A stretch of 63,860 nt of DNA, taken from positions 1-63,860 of the forward strand of contig JADGDL010000008.1 in NCBI GenBank assembly GCA_016744875.1. Direction: 5' to 3'. The stretch's first letter is position 1. Each line of letters opens with the position of its first letter. Below the pieces are notes generated by a model that did no database searches, had not been told where the DNA came from, and saw only the letters and a list, made by a program, of their open reading frames with translations. Positions 50,466-59,386 of this stretch are shown here, in pieces. Both the position numbers and the translations under genes were made by a program. The stretch is from Sulfurovum sp. GTDB taxonomy: Bacteria; Campylobacterota; Campylobacteria; Campylobacterales; Sulfurovaceae.

Positions 50466-51830
50466 ATGTCAAAAAGAAAGATTAAAAAAGCGGTATTGGC
50501 TTATTCTGGTGGGCTTGATACGAGTATTATACTTAAGTGGCTTCAAGATGAGTACAATTGTGAAGTAGTGACATTCACAGCGGATCTTGGTCAGGGTGAA
50601 GAAGTAGAACCCGCACGTCAAAAAGCACTTGATATGGGTATCAAACCTGAAAATATTTTTATTGAAGATCTTAGAGAAGAGTTTGTACAGGATTTTGTTT
50701 TTCCTATGTTCAGAGCAAATGCCATTTATGAGGGTGAGTACTTACTTGGTACCTCTATTGCAAGACCGCTTATCTCTAAAGTACAGATAGAGGTAGCACA
50801 CAAGACAGGTGCAGACGCAGTAAGTCACGGTGCAACAGGAAAAGGGAATGACCAGGTACGTTTTGAACTTGGTTATCTGGCACTTGACCCGGATATCGCA
50901 GTGATCGCTCCATGGAGAGAGTGGGACTTGAACTCTCGTACCAAATTGCTTAAATATGCTAAAAAACACGGTATAGATATTGATGGAAAAGGAAAGGCAA
51001 AGCCATACTCTATGGATGCAAACCTACTACATATCTCTTATGAGGGTGAACATCTTGAAAACCCTTATAATGAACCTGAAGAAGATATGTGGTTGTGGTC
51101 TGTTAGTCCTGAAAAGGCACCAAACAAACCGGAGTACCTTACTATTTCATATCGTCAAGGTGACCCCGTAGCGATCAACGGTGAAGAACTTTCTCCTGCA
51201 ACATTACTAAAAAAGTTAAATGATTTTGGTAATAGACACGGTATAGGGCGTATAGACATTGTTGAAAACCGTTATGTAGGGATGAAAGCACGTGGATGTT
51301 ATGAGACACCGGGCGGAACTATTATGCTTAAGGCACACAGAGCTATAGAGTCTATTACTCTAGATAGAGAAGAGGCGCATCTTAAAGATGAGATGATGCC
51401 AAAGTATGCTAAAGCGATCTATAACGGTTTTTGGTGGTCTGCAGAGCGTAAAATGATGCAAGCAGCCATTGATGCGACACAAGAACATGTGAATGGTGAT
51501 GTCAAACTCAAGCTTTACAAAGGTAATGTAACCGTTGTGGGAAGAAGATCTGAAGATTCTCTTTACTCTGAAGAGCATTCTACATTTGAAGAAGATGAAG
51601 TATATAACCAAAAAGATGCAGAAGGATTTATTAGATTGAATGCGCTTCGTTTCATTATTGAAGGTAAAAAACAACCAGAACGTATCGCTTCTATGATTGC
51701 AAGTAGTGCAGATGAAGTTGAAGTATGTAAGATTGAGACAGGTTCATTTACTATCTGTCAACGTATTAAACGTTTCTTCGGTTTTGGTAATACCAGTACA
51801 CCAAAAGAAGAATATATTAAAAGAAAATAA
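50466..51830 (+). CDS. argG: Argininosuccinate synthase with unusual C-terminal tail
   Basis: ATP-dependent ligase of citrulline and aspartate in arginine synthesis. 454 residues, about 50 more than typical. The core (1-400) has the PP-loop motif AYSGGLDTSI, GHGATGKGNDQVRFE-type SHGATGKGNDQVRFE, and IAPWREWDL. Beyond residue 400 the tail includes two Cys (CKIETGSFTICQ) and a basic stretch (RIKRFFGFG). It precedes the rplI-hslV-hslU-era group, as argG does in Campylobacter, though here the mla and M3 genes intervene. Promoter candidates (TGATAAAAT) lie near 50428. Confidence 0.95.
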   Translation: MSKRKIKKAVLAYSGGLDTSIILKWLQDEYNCEVVTFTADLGQGEEVEPARQKALDMGIKPENIFIEDLREEFVQDFVFPMFRANAIYEGEYLLGTSIARPLISKVQIEVAHKTGADAVSHGATGKGNDQVRFELGYLALDPDIAVIAPWREWDLNSRTKLLKYAKKHGIDIDGKGKAKPYSMDANLLHISYEGEHLENPYNEPEEDMWLWSVSPEKAPNKPEYLTISYRQGDPVAINGEELSPATLLKKLNDFGNRHGIGRIDIVENRYVGMKARGCYETPGGTIMLKAHRAIESITLDREEAHLKDEMMPKYAKAIYNGFWWSAERKMMQAAIDATQEHVNGDVKLKLYKGNVTVVGRRSEDSLYSEEHSTFEEDEVYNQKDAEGFIRLNALRFIIEGKKQPERIASMIASSADEVEVCKIETGSFTICQRIKRFFGFGNTSTPKEEYIKRK

Positions 51831-51834
51831 TTCT

Positions 51835-52350
51835 TTACTCCAATAACTCTTCCATCTCCTTCAATACTCTTGAAGGAGAAAAGTCTATCACAGATTCTCT
51901 ACTCAAAACATTTGGAATGATCTCAAGTAAGAGATAAATAAAACCTATCATCGGATAGAATGCGTAATATTCTGCTTTAAATTCTTTAAACTTGTATCGG
52001 GTCAAAAACCACTCTTTCGCAGATGTGGCACCTGCATCAAAGAGTAATACTTCCATAGCAAACATAGAGCCCCAAGAGATGTATGTAATAAGTACAACTA
52101 TAAGCGCACCCACTACACCAAACATCACTATTATAATCGCTATAACGATACTCATATAGAGTGAAAAGGTATGAAAACCTAAAGAGGCAAAGATGGTTAC
52201 TATAGAAAAGATAAACAGTAGAGCACCAAAGGACATAAAAAGTCCCAGATAGGTTTGTTGCTCTGTAAAGGTGGGACTTAAATAGGCAGCAGTCAAGGTA
52301 ACCAGGAAGATGGCAAGTATAGTAAGGACTAGAGAACGGTACTCTTGCAT
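51835..52350 (-). CDS. Hypothetical multi-span inner-membrane protein
   Basis: 171 residues with four to five predicted spans (about 7-27, 33-55, 58-80, 82-104 and 130-150). Not recognised. Convergent with argG; its last codons contain a perfect ten-base stem. Preceded by the M3 oligopeptidase gene 39 bp away on the same strand, but with no functional link visible. Confidence 0.75.
   Translation of the reverse strand: MQEYRSLVLTILAIFLVTLTAAYLSPTFTEQQTYLGLFMSFGALLFIFSIVTIFASLGFHTFSLYMSIVIAIIIVMFGVVGALIVVLITYISWGSMFAMEVLLFDAGATSAKEWFLTRYKFKEFKAEYYAFYPMIGFIYLLLEIIPNVLSRESVIDFSPSRVLKEMEELLE
51855..51879. other. Perfect stem-loop at the end of the 51835 gene
   Basis: TCTCCTTCAA and TTGAAGGAGA pair over ten bases with a TACTC loop inside the 3' end of the coding region. 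It may help stop argG transcripts coming from the other side, although no T tract follows. Confidence 0.4.
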
Positions 52351-52389
52351 AGGAATCCTTAAAGTAGGTACGCTAGGAGTAACATACCA

Positions 52390-54339
52390 TTAATCTATCT
52401 CATAAAGCTTGATAAGACTCTTGACATCCGCTTTACGACCAAGCCAATCTTGGTAAAGTTCTGACATCTCTTTTGCTCCACCATTGGCGAGTATAACCTC
52501 TTTATACCCTTTTGCACTCTCTTTGTCAAAGCCTGACTGCTCGTCAAGACATGAGAAAAAGGCATCAGCAGAGAGTACCTCAGCCCATTTATATGAGTAG
52601 TAGCCTGCTGCATAGCCACCTGCAAAAATGTGTGCAAAACCATGTTGGAACTTGTTGTAGTCAGGGGATTTGAGTAGAGAGGTCTTTTCTCTGATACCGT
52701 CTAACAAAGTTTGTACTTCTTCACCTTGATAGAGGTTTTGATGAAGTTGGAAGTCAAAGAGAGAGAATTCAACTTGACGTAGGATACCAAGGGCTGCCTG
52801 ATAGTTTTTTGTCTCTTTTATCTTTGCCATAAGTTCATTAGAGATAGGCTCATCACTTTCATAGTGAAAACCAAAACGTTTTAAAATAGCAGCTTCATAG
52901 GCAAAGTTCTCTAAGAACTGTGAAGGAAATTCCACCACATCCCATGCTACACCGTTAATACCTGAAACGGAGCGCTCTTTACATTTTCCAAAGAGGTGAT
53001 GAATAGCATGACCCATTTCATGGAAGAGGGTAACAACATCATCGTGTCTAAGGAGTGATGGTGTAGTCTCAGTCGTAGGTGAGAAGTTACATACAATGAA
53101 TGCAGAGGCTAGGTGGGTGTTGCCAGCATTGTCCTCATAGTGTGTCTCCCAATCATTCATCCACGCTCCACCACGCTTCTCCTTACGGGCTTCAAGATCG
53201 AAGTAGATACGTCCAGAGAGGGCACCCTTATCAAAGATGTCAAAAGGTTTGACACATTCATGCCATGTTGGCACATCTGCAGGTTGAAATGTCACACTAA
53301 AGAGTTCTGATACGATGTCCAGTAAACCTTTGAGGACTTTATCTTGCTGAAAATAAGGTTTTGTCATTGTATCATCAAAGTCAAATTTTTCTTTTTTGAG
53401 TTTTTCTGAATAGTAGCCTAGATCATATCCTGCTAAATCTTTTATGCCATCTATTTTCTCTGCAAAGGCTTTAAGTTCAATCAGTTCATTTTTGGCTTGT
53501 GGAAGCGCGGCATCTGCTAAATCATTTAGAAATGTAATGACATCTTCTTCTTTGTTAGCATCTCTGGTCTCAAGTGCATAGTGTGCGTATGAAGTAAAAC
53601 CGAGAAGTTTGGATTTTTCATTTTTAAGTGCTAAAATTTGGTCTATCACTTCTGCATTTTTTGGTGCTCTTGTGGCATACGCTTTTGAGAGTGCTTTTCT
53701 GTATTCTCTGTTTGGTCCGTAAGTCATGTAGGCTAAATAGCTGGGGATCTGAAGGGTAAACTTGTAAATAGTTTTGCCATCCACTTCTTCTTTTGCTGTA
53801 TCAATATCAGACTGAGGCAAACCTTCTACATCCTTAGCATCTTCTATAATAAGTTCATACGCATTGGTTGCATCTAACAGATTTTGAGAAAAGTTATTAG
53901 AGAGTTCAGAGAGTTTAAGACTGATCTCTTCCATGCGTTTTTTCTCTTTTTCAGGTAGGTTTACCCCTGAGAGTACAAAGTCACGAACATCATATTCCAC
54001 CACTTTCTTAGCTTCACTACCCTGTGCTTTGATCTGTTTTATTTTATGAAATAGGGCTTCATTTTGTGCCATTTCTGAACTGAACTTTGAAAGTAAAGGA
54101 ATAGACTCTTCATATGCTTTTTGTGTCTCATCAGAATTCATGACAGAGTTTAAGTGAGAAAGAGGGGTAAAGAAAAGCCCCAACTCTTCATCTAAGTCTT
54201 GTAGAGGTTTAAGTACTTTTTCATAGCTACTGTCTTCAGATTCTGTAATGTTAGAGATAATAGTACGTTGTTGGTTTAAAAGTGTGTCAAGTTCTTTTGG
54301 AAAATTTTCTAGATTATCGATATGGAAGTTTTGAAACAT
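52390..54339 (-). CDS. Oligopeptidase A-type M3 metallopeptidase
   Basis: 649-residue cytosolic zinc oligopeptidase of the M3A family (PrlC/OpdA-like), degrading peptides left by signal peptide and protein turnover. Active site HEMGHAIHHLFG with the third ligand Glu in WDVVEFPSQFLEN; C-terminal FAHIFAGGYAAGYYSYKWAE binds substrate. Length and motifs match the family. Confidence 0.95.
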   Translation of the reverse strand: MFQNFHIDNLENFPKELDTLLNQQRTIISNITESEDSSYEKVLKPLQDLDEELGLFFTPLSHLNSVMNSDETQKAYEESIPLLSKFSSEMAQNEALFHKIKQIKAQGSEAKKVVEYDVRDFVLSGVNLPEKEKKRMEEISLKLSELSNNFSQNLLDATNAYELIIEDAKDVEGLPQSDIDTAKEEVDGKTIYKFTLQIPSYLAYMTYGPNREYRKALSKAYATRAPKNAEVIDQILALKNEKSKLLGFTSYAHYALETRDANKEEDVITFLNDLADAALPQAKNELIELKAFAEKIDGIKDLAGYDLGYYSEKLKKEKFDFDDTMTKPYFQQDKVLKGLLDIVSELFSVTFQPADVPTWHECVKPFDIFDKGALSGRIYFDLEARKEKRGGAWMNDWETHYEDNAGNTHLASAFIVCNFSPTTETTPSLLRHDDVVTLFHEMGHAIHHLFGKCKERSVSGINGVAWDVVEFPSQFLENFAYEAAILKRFGFHYESDEPISNELMAKIKETKNYQAALGILRQVEFSLFDFQLHQNLYQGEEVQTLLDGIREKTSLLKSPDYNKFQHGFAHIFAGGYAAGYYSYKWAEVLSADAFFSCLDEQSGFDKESAKGYKEVILANGGAKEMSELYQDWLGRKADVKSLIKLYEID

Positions 54340-54357
54340 GGTTTTTATTGTCCGGTA

Positions 54358-56838
54358 TTAAATTTTTTTGATTGTATCATCTTTTGTTAATGGTTTTATT
54401 AATAATAGTAGTTTTGGCAGTAGTATAAGGTTTGAGATGAGCGCAGCAACCATTACAAGCATAGTGAGTAATCCAAAATAGATAGTGGGTATGAGATTGG
54501 AGAGTATCAAGATAGAAAAACCGATGATGACTGTGAGTGAAGTATAGTACATGGCATGTCCTATACTTCGATTTGTTCTCTTGATATCTTTTTTATAGCG
54601 GGGGTCTTTGGCAAACTCTACTTTAAAACGGTGGATGTAATGGATGGTGTCATCTACGCCGATACCCATGGCAATGGCAGCAATAGTAATGGTCATAATA
54701 TCAAGAGGAATCTGTAGCCAGCCCATAAATCCAAAGATAATCCCTATAGGAATGATGTTTACAACTAAAGCAATAAGTGTAAGCTTTAGTGAACGGAAAA
54801 GTATTAAGAACATAGAAAATAGTATGGCAAGCACAAGACCTAGTGTTGTAATTTGGGAAGTGAATAGTGACTGTAGCATATTGTTATACATGACCATGAG
54901 ATTGGAAAGTTTAAAGGTAACGATCTCAGGGTTTAATAGCTTGTGTAGATCATTATTCATTTTTTGTATTAGAGTATTGCGTCGTAAACCTTCATGAGAA
55001 TCCATAATACGTGTTGAAAACCTTACTTGGTTATATTCGGTATTTACATAAGGAGAGAGTATGATGTCTCTATACTTCTGTGGGAGTTTTTTATAAAGAA
55101 TAGCTATCTCGACACTGTCCAAAGCTTTGTTTTCATTAAGAATCTTTCCCGTATTTAAGATGGTAGCAAAAGATTGTACATCACCAGTATCCTTTAAGTT
55201 CTCAAGATAGTCATGGACTTGGTGTATGATAGCTATTTTTTCATCTGTAAACCAGTATTGTTCTTCATCTTCAATCATATTAAATTCATTTTCAAAAGAG
55301 TCTTCTTCTGACTCTTCGTCTGCTTTAAGTATTTCATCTGAAAATGTGAGTATCACATCCAGAGGGGTCGTACCACCTAGCTCCTGATCAATGATCTTCA
55401 TACCTTGGTAGATACTGGTATCTTTTTTAAAGTAATTGATGAAACTATTTTCAACTATGAGTTGTGACGCTCCTGTAACACTAAAAAGAATAGAGAGTAT
55501 AGTGATACCAAAAATAGCTTTTTTATCTTTCAGTACGATCTTTACACTGCTTTTTGTTAAAGAAAAATTAGAAGGATTTCTTTTTAAAGGAGGGGTTTTC
55601 TTAAGCAGTATCAGTACACTGGGGAAAACAATGAATGAGATGAGAAATGAAAGTGTGATACCTGCAGACATCATCCATCCTAGGTTAATGACAGGATGAA
55701 TGTGTGAAAAGAGTAAAGAAGAAAAACCTGCGATAGTAGTGAGTATGGCAAAAAATGTAGGTGTGGCTTTTGAAAGCATCGTAGTTAAAATGAGTCTATG
55801 GTGTGAAGCTTTAGGATAAAGTCTCAGTAGTTCCTGATAGCGTACGATGAGATGAAGCACGATAGAGATGGTAATAATAAGCTGTAATGCAATGAAGTTA
55901 GAAGAGATAACAGTGATCTCCCATCCCCAAAAGCCTAATGCACTCGTAATAGCAATGACAGAAAGGGCACAAATAAGGATAGGAAGTACTATCCATCTGG
56001 GTTTTTTAAAAATTATGCCCAAAACGATGATTAGAAGTAGGATCAGGATACTTCCATAAATAATCAGATCACTTTTGACAAAACCGATGATATCGTTGGA
56101 TATCATCTGAACACCACCTAAGAAAAGTGTGGCATTATGTACATACTTTTTCATGATCATTCGGATATTTTCAATGTTTTGGGCATTTATCAGACGTTGG
56201 CTATCTCTATGTCTTTTAAAACTTATTTTTGCTTCTTCATACAGTTTACTTTCTTCTATAGTAAGTACGGAATTTTTTTGCTTTTGAAGAAAAAAGTCTC
56301 TTTCATCTAAGAGTTTTGTATAGAGAGGATCTTCTTTAAGATGTATAAGGATGGATGAAACAGTGAAATCCCTGTTGACAAGACTGTTTTTATAGAGTGG
56401 GCTAGTTAAAAATTCTCTTTTTGCAAGAGTTAAGTTAATATCAGGGGTTTTAAGTGTTCTGGTTTCATTGAGTAACTCACTCATATCTTGAGGTGGAGAG
56501 TAGAGTAAAGGTACTGAAAGTAAAGTATCAACAGAATCTACTTCTGGTAACTCTTCTAAAGCACTTGACAGCTTTTTCAGTGTTTCCAGACTTTCCGGTG
56601 AGAGTAGATCTTGCTTGGGTTCATAAGCGATAATAAGTACTTCAGAACTTTTAAACCGTTTCTCTATGGTACGTAAGAACTTTAGATCCTTATCATCATC
56701 CAGAAGAAGTGTTTGGGAACTTGCATCTATTTCAAGTTTTGTGATATTGCTACTAAAAAGAAGTATAGCAGTGAGTGTAAAGAGTAGAATAGTTAGAGGA
56801 TACTTTAGTATAAATTTTCTGTAAAGTATCCCAAGCAT
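54358..56838 (-). CDS. RND-superfamily transporter (MMPL/HpnN-like)
   Basis: 826-residue inner-membrane RND protein with about 12 spans in two repeats and two large periplasmic domains (about 30-230 and 430-610). The charged transmembrane residues and IAAIAMGIGVDDTIHYIHRF in the second repeat are typical of MMPL and hopanoid exporters (HpnN). It follows mlaC and mlaA on the same strand with 17 bp and 21 bp spacing, forming a lipid-transport unit as in Campylobacter. It may use the proton-motive force to drive phospholipid movement instead of the MlaFEDB ATPase. Confidence 0.92.
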   Translation of the reverse strand: MLGILYRKFILKYPLTILLFTLTAILLFSSNITKLEIDASSQTLLLDDDKDLKFLRTIEKRFKSSEVLIIAYEPKQDLLSPESLETLKKLSSALEELPEVDSVDTLLSVPLLYSPPQDMSELLNETRTLKTPDINLTLAKREFLTSPLYKNSLVNRDFTVSSILIHLKEDPLYTKLLDERDFFLQKQKNSVLTIEESKLYEEAKISFKRHRDSQRLINAQNIENIRMIMKKYVHNATLFLGGVQMISNDIIGFVKSDLIIYGSILILLLIIVLGIIFKKPRWIVLPILICALSVIAITSALGFWGWEITVISSNFIALQLIITISIVLHLIVRYQELLRLYPKASHHRLILTTMLSKATPTFFAILTTIAGFSSLLFSHIHPVINLGWMMSAGITLSFLISFIVFPSVLILLKKTPPLKRNPSNFSLTKSSVKIVLKDKKAIFGITILSILFSVTGASQLIVENSFINYFKKDTSIYQGMKIIDQELGGTTPLDVILTFSDEILKADEESEEDSFENEFNMIEDEEQYWFTDEKIAIIHQVHDYLENLKDTGDVQSFATILNTGKILNENKALDSVEIAILYKKLPQKYRDIILSPYVNTEYNQVRFSTRIMDSHEGLRRNTLIQKMNNDLHKLLNPEIVTFKLSNLMVMYNNMLQSLFTSQITTLGLVLAILFSMFLILFRSLKLTLIALVVNIIPIGIIFGFMGWLQIPLDIMTITIAAIAMGIGVDDTIHYIHRFKVEFAKDPRYKKDIKRTNRSIGHAMYYTSLTVIIGFSILILSNLIPTIYFGLLTMLVMVAALISNLILLPKLLLLIKPLTKDDTIKKI

Positions 56839-56855
56839 TATTTTTTCCTAAAGTT

Positions 56856-57416
56856 CTATAATGATTCTAAGAGTTGTTGAAAAGATTTGGTCTTTAAAAA
56901 TGATGCGAACTGTTTTCTATAGGTTTGTATGATACTGACACCTACAAGACGTACATCATAAATATACCATTGATTCTTCTTTTTATCTTTATAAAAAAGA
57001 TATACTACTTTATAGGTATCTGTCTTACCTATAATTTGGTTTTCTAATGTAATACGCGTAGATTTCACTTTTTTTAAATCTTTTGTGATGACCTTCTGAT
57101 TGTTATATAGTCTAAGTTTATCCACATAAGAGTGTTTGATCTTTTTTTCAAAAGCCTTTGTGAATTGTTTTTTTTCTGTTGTATTGAGCGATTTCCATTT
57201 TTTACCTAAACTGATTTTTGCCATAGTATTATAATCAAATACCGAATCCATGATCTTGATACTTCTTGACTCTTTTTGTATCTGAGAAAGAGTACTGTTT
57301 TTTAAAATGTTTAAGACTTGATGTACCTTGGTATCCATTACTTTTTGAATTTGTGACTCTACAATCGCATGAGAGCTAATGCTCATGATGAGTATAGTAA
57401 ATATAGCTTTTAACAT
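56856..57416 (-). CDS. MlaC/Ttg2D-type periplasmic phospholipid carrier
   Basis: 186 residues with a signal peptide (ILIMSISSHA). The MlaC fold includes FDYNTMAKISLGKKWKSLNTTEKKQFTKAFEKK and the lipid pocket strand KVVYLFYKDKKKNQWYIYDVRLVGVSIIQTYR. It would shuttle phospholipids between the outer-membrane MlaA and the RND protein. Middle gene of the mlaA-mlaC-RND unit. Confidence 0.92.
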   Translation of the reverse strand: MLKAIFTILIMSISSHAIVESQIQKVMDTKVHQVLNILKNSTLSQIQKESRSIKIMDSVFDYNTMAKISLGKKWKSLNTTEKKQFTKAFEKKIKHSYVDKLRLYNNQKVITKDLKKVKSTRITLENQIIGKTDTYKVVYLFYKDKKKNQWYIYDVRLVGVSIIQTYRKQFASFLKTKSFQQLLESL

Positions 57417-57437
57417 TTTTTTACCCTTGATATTAAA

Positions 57438-58256
57438 TTATTCTTCAATGTCTACAATCCTTTTTTGTTCATAAATCTCACGTAAAAATGGATAGAGCTC
57501 TATGGCATCCTTTTTAATACTTTCATATTGATCTGGTTCCAATGAGTTCTTGTTGATAAAATACCATGCCACAATCGCCGTAGACTGAGCAAAGTTATCT
57601 GGTATTTTGTAGTTTTCAAGTCCACGTATATTAACAAGTGGTGAAGCATAGGCATCTATAGTAATACCCGCAAGGTCACGTACATTGGATGGACCAAAGA
57701 ATGGCAGGACGATGTGAAAACCTGGCCCAACACCATAAAAGCCTAAAGTTTGACCAAAATCTTCATTATGTTTTGGAATATGCATATACTCTTTTGCTGG
57801 ATCCATGAGACCAAGCAATCCAACTGTAGAGTTAACAATAAATCTTTCTGATTCATCTAACACATTTTGGAATTTACCTTGTAAGAGGTTATTAGCAAAA
57901 CGAATAGGGAACTGTATATTGTGATAAGCATTTGATATTCCTATACGTATAGGTTCAGGTATAACATAAGCGTAGGCTTCTGAAACAGGGTTTAGTGCAT
58001 ACGTGATCATACTGTCATTAAAACTGGTCATAAGTTCATTGTAATCTTTGAGTGGATCTGCGCGTGTTTGCGTTTCATCTTCAAATTCATCTTCAAATTC
58101 TGTGGTATCTTGTATTTCATTATCATCTATTGGAGGAGTAAGCGTTTTGGTAGTAGTTTCTTTTTCTTCTTTTAGTGGTGCTGTATCAATTTGTTTTGTG
58201 CTACAACCTTGAAAGCCTAACAGTAAAATGAGCAATAAAAAAAATCTAGATCTCAT
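57438..58256 (-). CDS. mlaA: MlaA (VacJ) outer-membrane lipoprotein
   Basis: 272-residue lipoprotein (lipobox ending LLGFQGC) that extracts misplaced phospholipids from the outer leaflet of the outer membrane. After an acidic disordered linker (about 20-70), the MlaA fold starts at DPLKDYNELMTSFND, with NSTVGLLGLMDPA and DFGQTLGFYGVGPGFHIVLPFFGPSNVRD typical. Head of the operon, with a TATAAT box upstream. Confidence 0.94.
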   Translation of the reverse strand: MRSRFFLLLILLLGFQGCSTKQIDTAPLKEEKETTTKTLTPPIDDNEIQDTTEFEDEFEDETQTRADPLKDYNELMTSFNDSMITYALNPVSEAYAYVIPEPIRIGISNAYHNIQFPIRFANNLLQGKFQNVLDESERFIVNSTVGLLGLMDPAKEYMHIPKHNEDFGQTLGFYGVGPGFHIVLPFFGPSNVRDLAGITIDAYASPLVNIRGLENYKIPDNFAQSTAIVAWYFINKNSLEPDQYESIKKDAIELYPFLREIYEQKRIVDIEE

Positions 58257-58285
58257 TCCTTCTCTCTCCCCAGCTATTTTTTATA

Positions 58286-58291
58286 ATTATA
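58286..58291 (-). promoter_or_regulatory. Predicted -10 box for the mla unit
   Basis: TATAAT on the minus strand 30 bp before the mlaA ATG, at the head of the three-gene mla unit. Confidence 0.4.
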
Positions 58292-58358
58292 CAATGTCAA
58301 TCGTGTATTTTGGGTGTAACTATAGTGACTTTTTGAAAACTCTTTAACAAATGCCTAG

Positions 58359-58364
58359 TATAAT
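58359..58364 (+). promoter_or_regulatory. Predicted -10 box for rplI-hslV-hslU-era
   Basis: TATAAT 43 bp upstream of the rplI ATG, followed by an AAGGAC site, in the divergent gap with mlaA. Confidence 0.45.
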
Positions 58365-58406
58365 TTAGTTAAAATCATACATAACATATCCAAATAAGGA
58401 CAAAGA

Positions 58407-58850
58407 ATGAAAGTATTATTAATTAAAGATGTAAAAACTTTAGGTAAAGCAGGTGAGATTAAAGAAGTAAAAGATGGTTATGGTCAAAATTTTCTTATAG
58501 GTAAAGGTTTAGCAAAACTGGCTACACCTGAAGTTGTTGAGAACTGGAAAGCAGAACAGGAACGAATGGCGCAAGAGCTTAAAGATGAGTTAACCAGACT
58601 TGAAGCCGAGAAGATCACACTTGAAGCAACAGAGATCAAGATAGAAAAGACCAAAGCACCAGTAGGTATTAAAGGTTCAGTAGGTAATGCCGATATCGCC
58701 GCAGCGATCACAGAGCAATTAAATATTGAAATTGATAAAAAACATATCAATCTTAAAAAAGCATTGAAATCTGAGGGACTACACGAAGTAGATACAAAAC
58801 TTGGTCATGGAATTCATGCAATGCTTAAAGTTAATGTGGTTGGCGTTTAA
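58407..58850 (+). CDS. rplI: 50S ribosomal protein L9
   Basis: Two-domain ribosomal protein of 147 residues: N-terminal MKVLLIKDVKTLGKAGEIKEVKDGYGQNFLIGKG, the long connecting helix (about 40-75) and the C-terminal domain. It helps keep reading frame. The stop overlaps the hslV start by one base (TAATG). Confidence 0.98.
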   Translation: MKVLLIKDVKTLGKAGEIKEVKDGYGQNFLIGKGLAKLATPEVVENWKAEQERMAQELKDELTRLEAEKITLEATEIKIEKTKAPVGIKGSVGNADIAAAITEQLNIEIDKKHINLKKALKSEGLHEVDTKLGHGIHAMLKVNVVGV

Positions 58851-59380
58851 TGTTTGATGCTACTACGATACTGGGTTACAAAGGTGATGGTAAAGCGGTC
58901 ATTGGTGGTGATGGACAGGTTACTTTTGGTGATACAGTGCTCAAAGGTAATGCAACCAAGATACGTACACTACATGAAGGTAAGGTTTTAGCCGGGTTTG
59001 CAGGAAGTACGGCAGATGCTTTTAATCTTTTTGACATGTTTGAAGGTATCTTAGCTGAGAAAAAAGGGGATCTTTTCAAATCTGTCATAGGCTTTTCCAA
59101 AGTATGGAGAAAAGACAAACATTTACGTCAATTAGAAGCTATGATGATCGTACTCAATCAAGAGCATATTTTCATACTCTCCGGTACAGGTGATGTTGTA
59201 GAACCTCAAGACGGGAAGATAGCAGCAATAGGAAGTGGCGGAAACTATGCCATTTCAGCTGCACGTGCCTTGGATAAACATGCGAACCTAGAGCCAAAAG
59301 AATTGGTCAAAGAATCACTTGAAGTTGCAGGTGAACTGTGTATCTATACAAATACAAATATAAAAATACTGGAACTATAA
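58850..59380 (+). CDS. hslV: ATP-dependent protease subunit HslV
   Basis: Proteasome-like peptidase of 176 residues working with HslU. The catalytic Thr is at residue 5 after an MFDA leader (MFDATTILGYKGDGK) that must be removed; a similar short propeptide is known from Helicobacter HslV, unlike the single-Met removal of E. coli. The core GGDGQVTFG and TKIRTL motifs are present, with the end GGNYAISAARAL and TNTNIKILEL. In an rplI-hslV-hslU-era transcript. Confidence 0.97.
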   Translation: MFDATTILGYKGDGKAVIGGDGQVTFGDTVLKGNATKIRTLHEGKVLAGFAGSTADAFNLFDMFEGILAEKKGDLFKSVIGFSKVWRKDKHLRQLEAMMIVLNQEHIFILSGTGDVVEPQDGKIAAIGSGGNYAISAARALDKHANLEPKELVKESLEVAGELCIYTNTNIKILEL

Positions 59381-59386
59381 ATTATA

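Noticed and set aside
50925..50950. tRNA-like string GGGACTTGAACTCTC
   Set aside because: It resembles the 3' half of a tRNA but lies in frame within argG (IAPWREWDLNSRT), and no acceptor, D or anticodon stem can be built around it.
50466..51830. argG tail as a frameshift artefact joining another gene
   Set aside because: The tail is in the same frame without interruption and has no sign of another gene's start or Shine-Dalgarno site; treated as a true extension.
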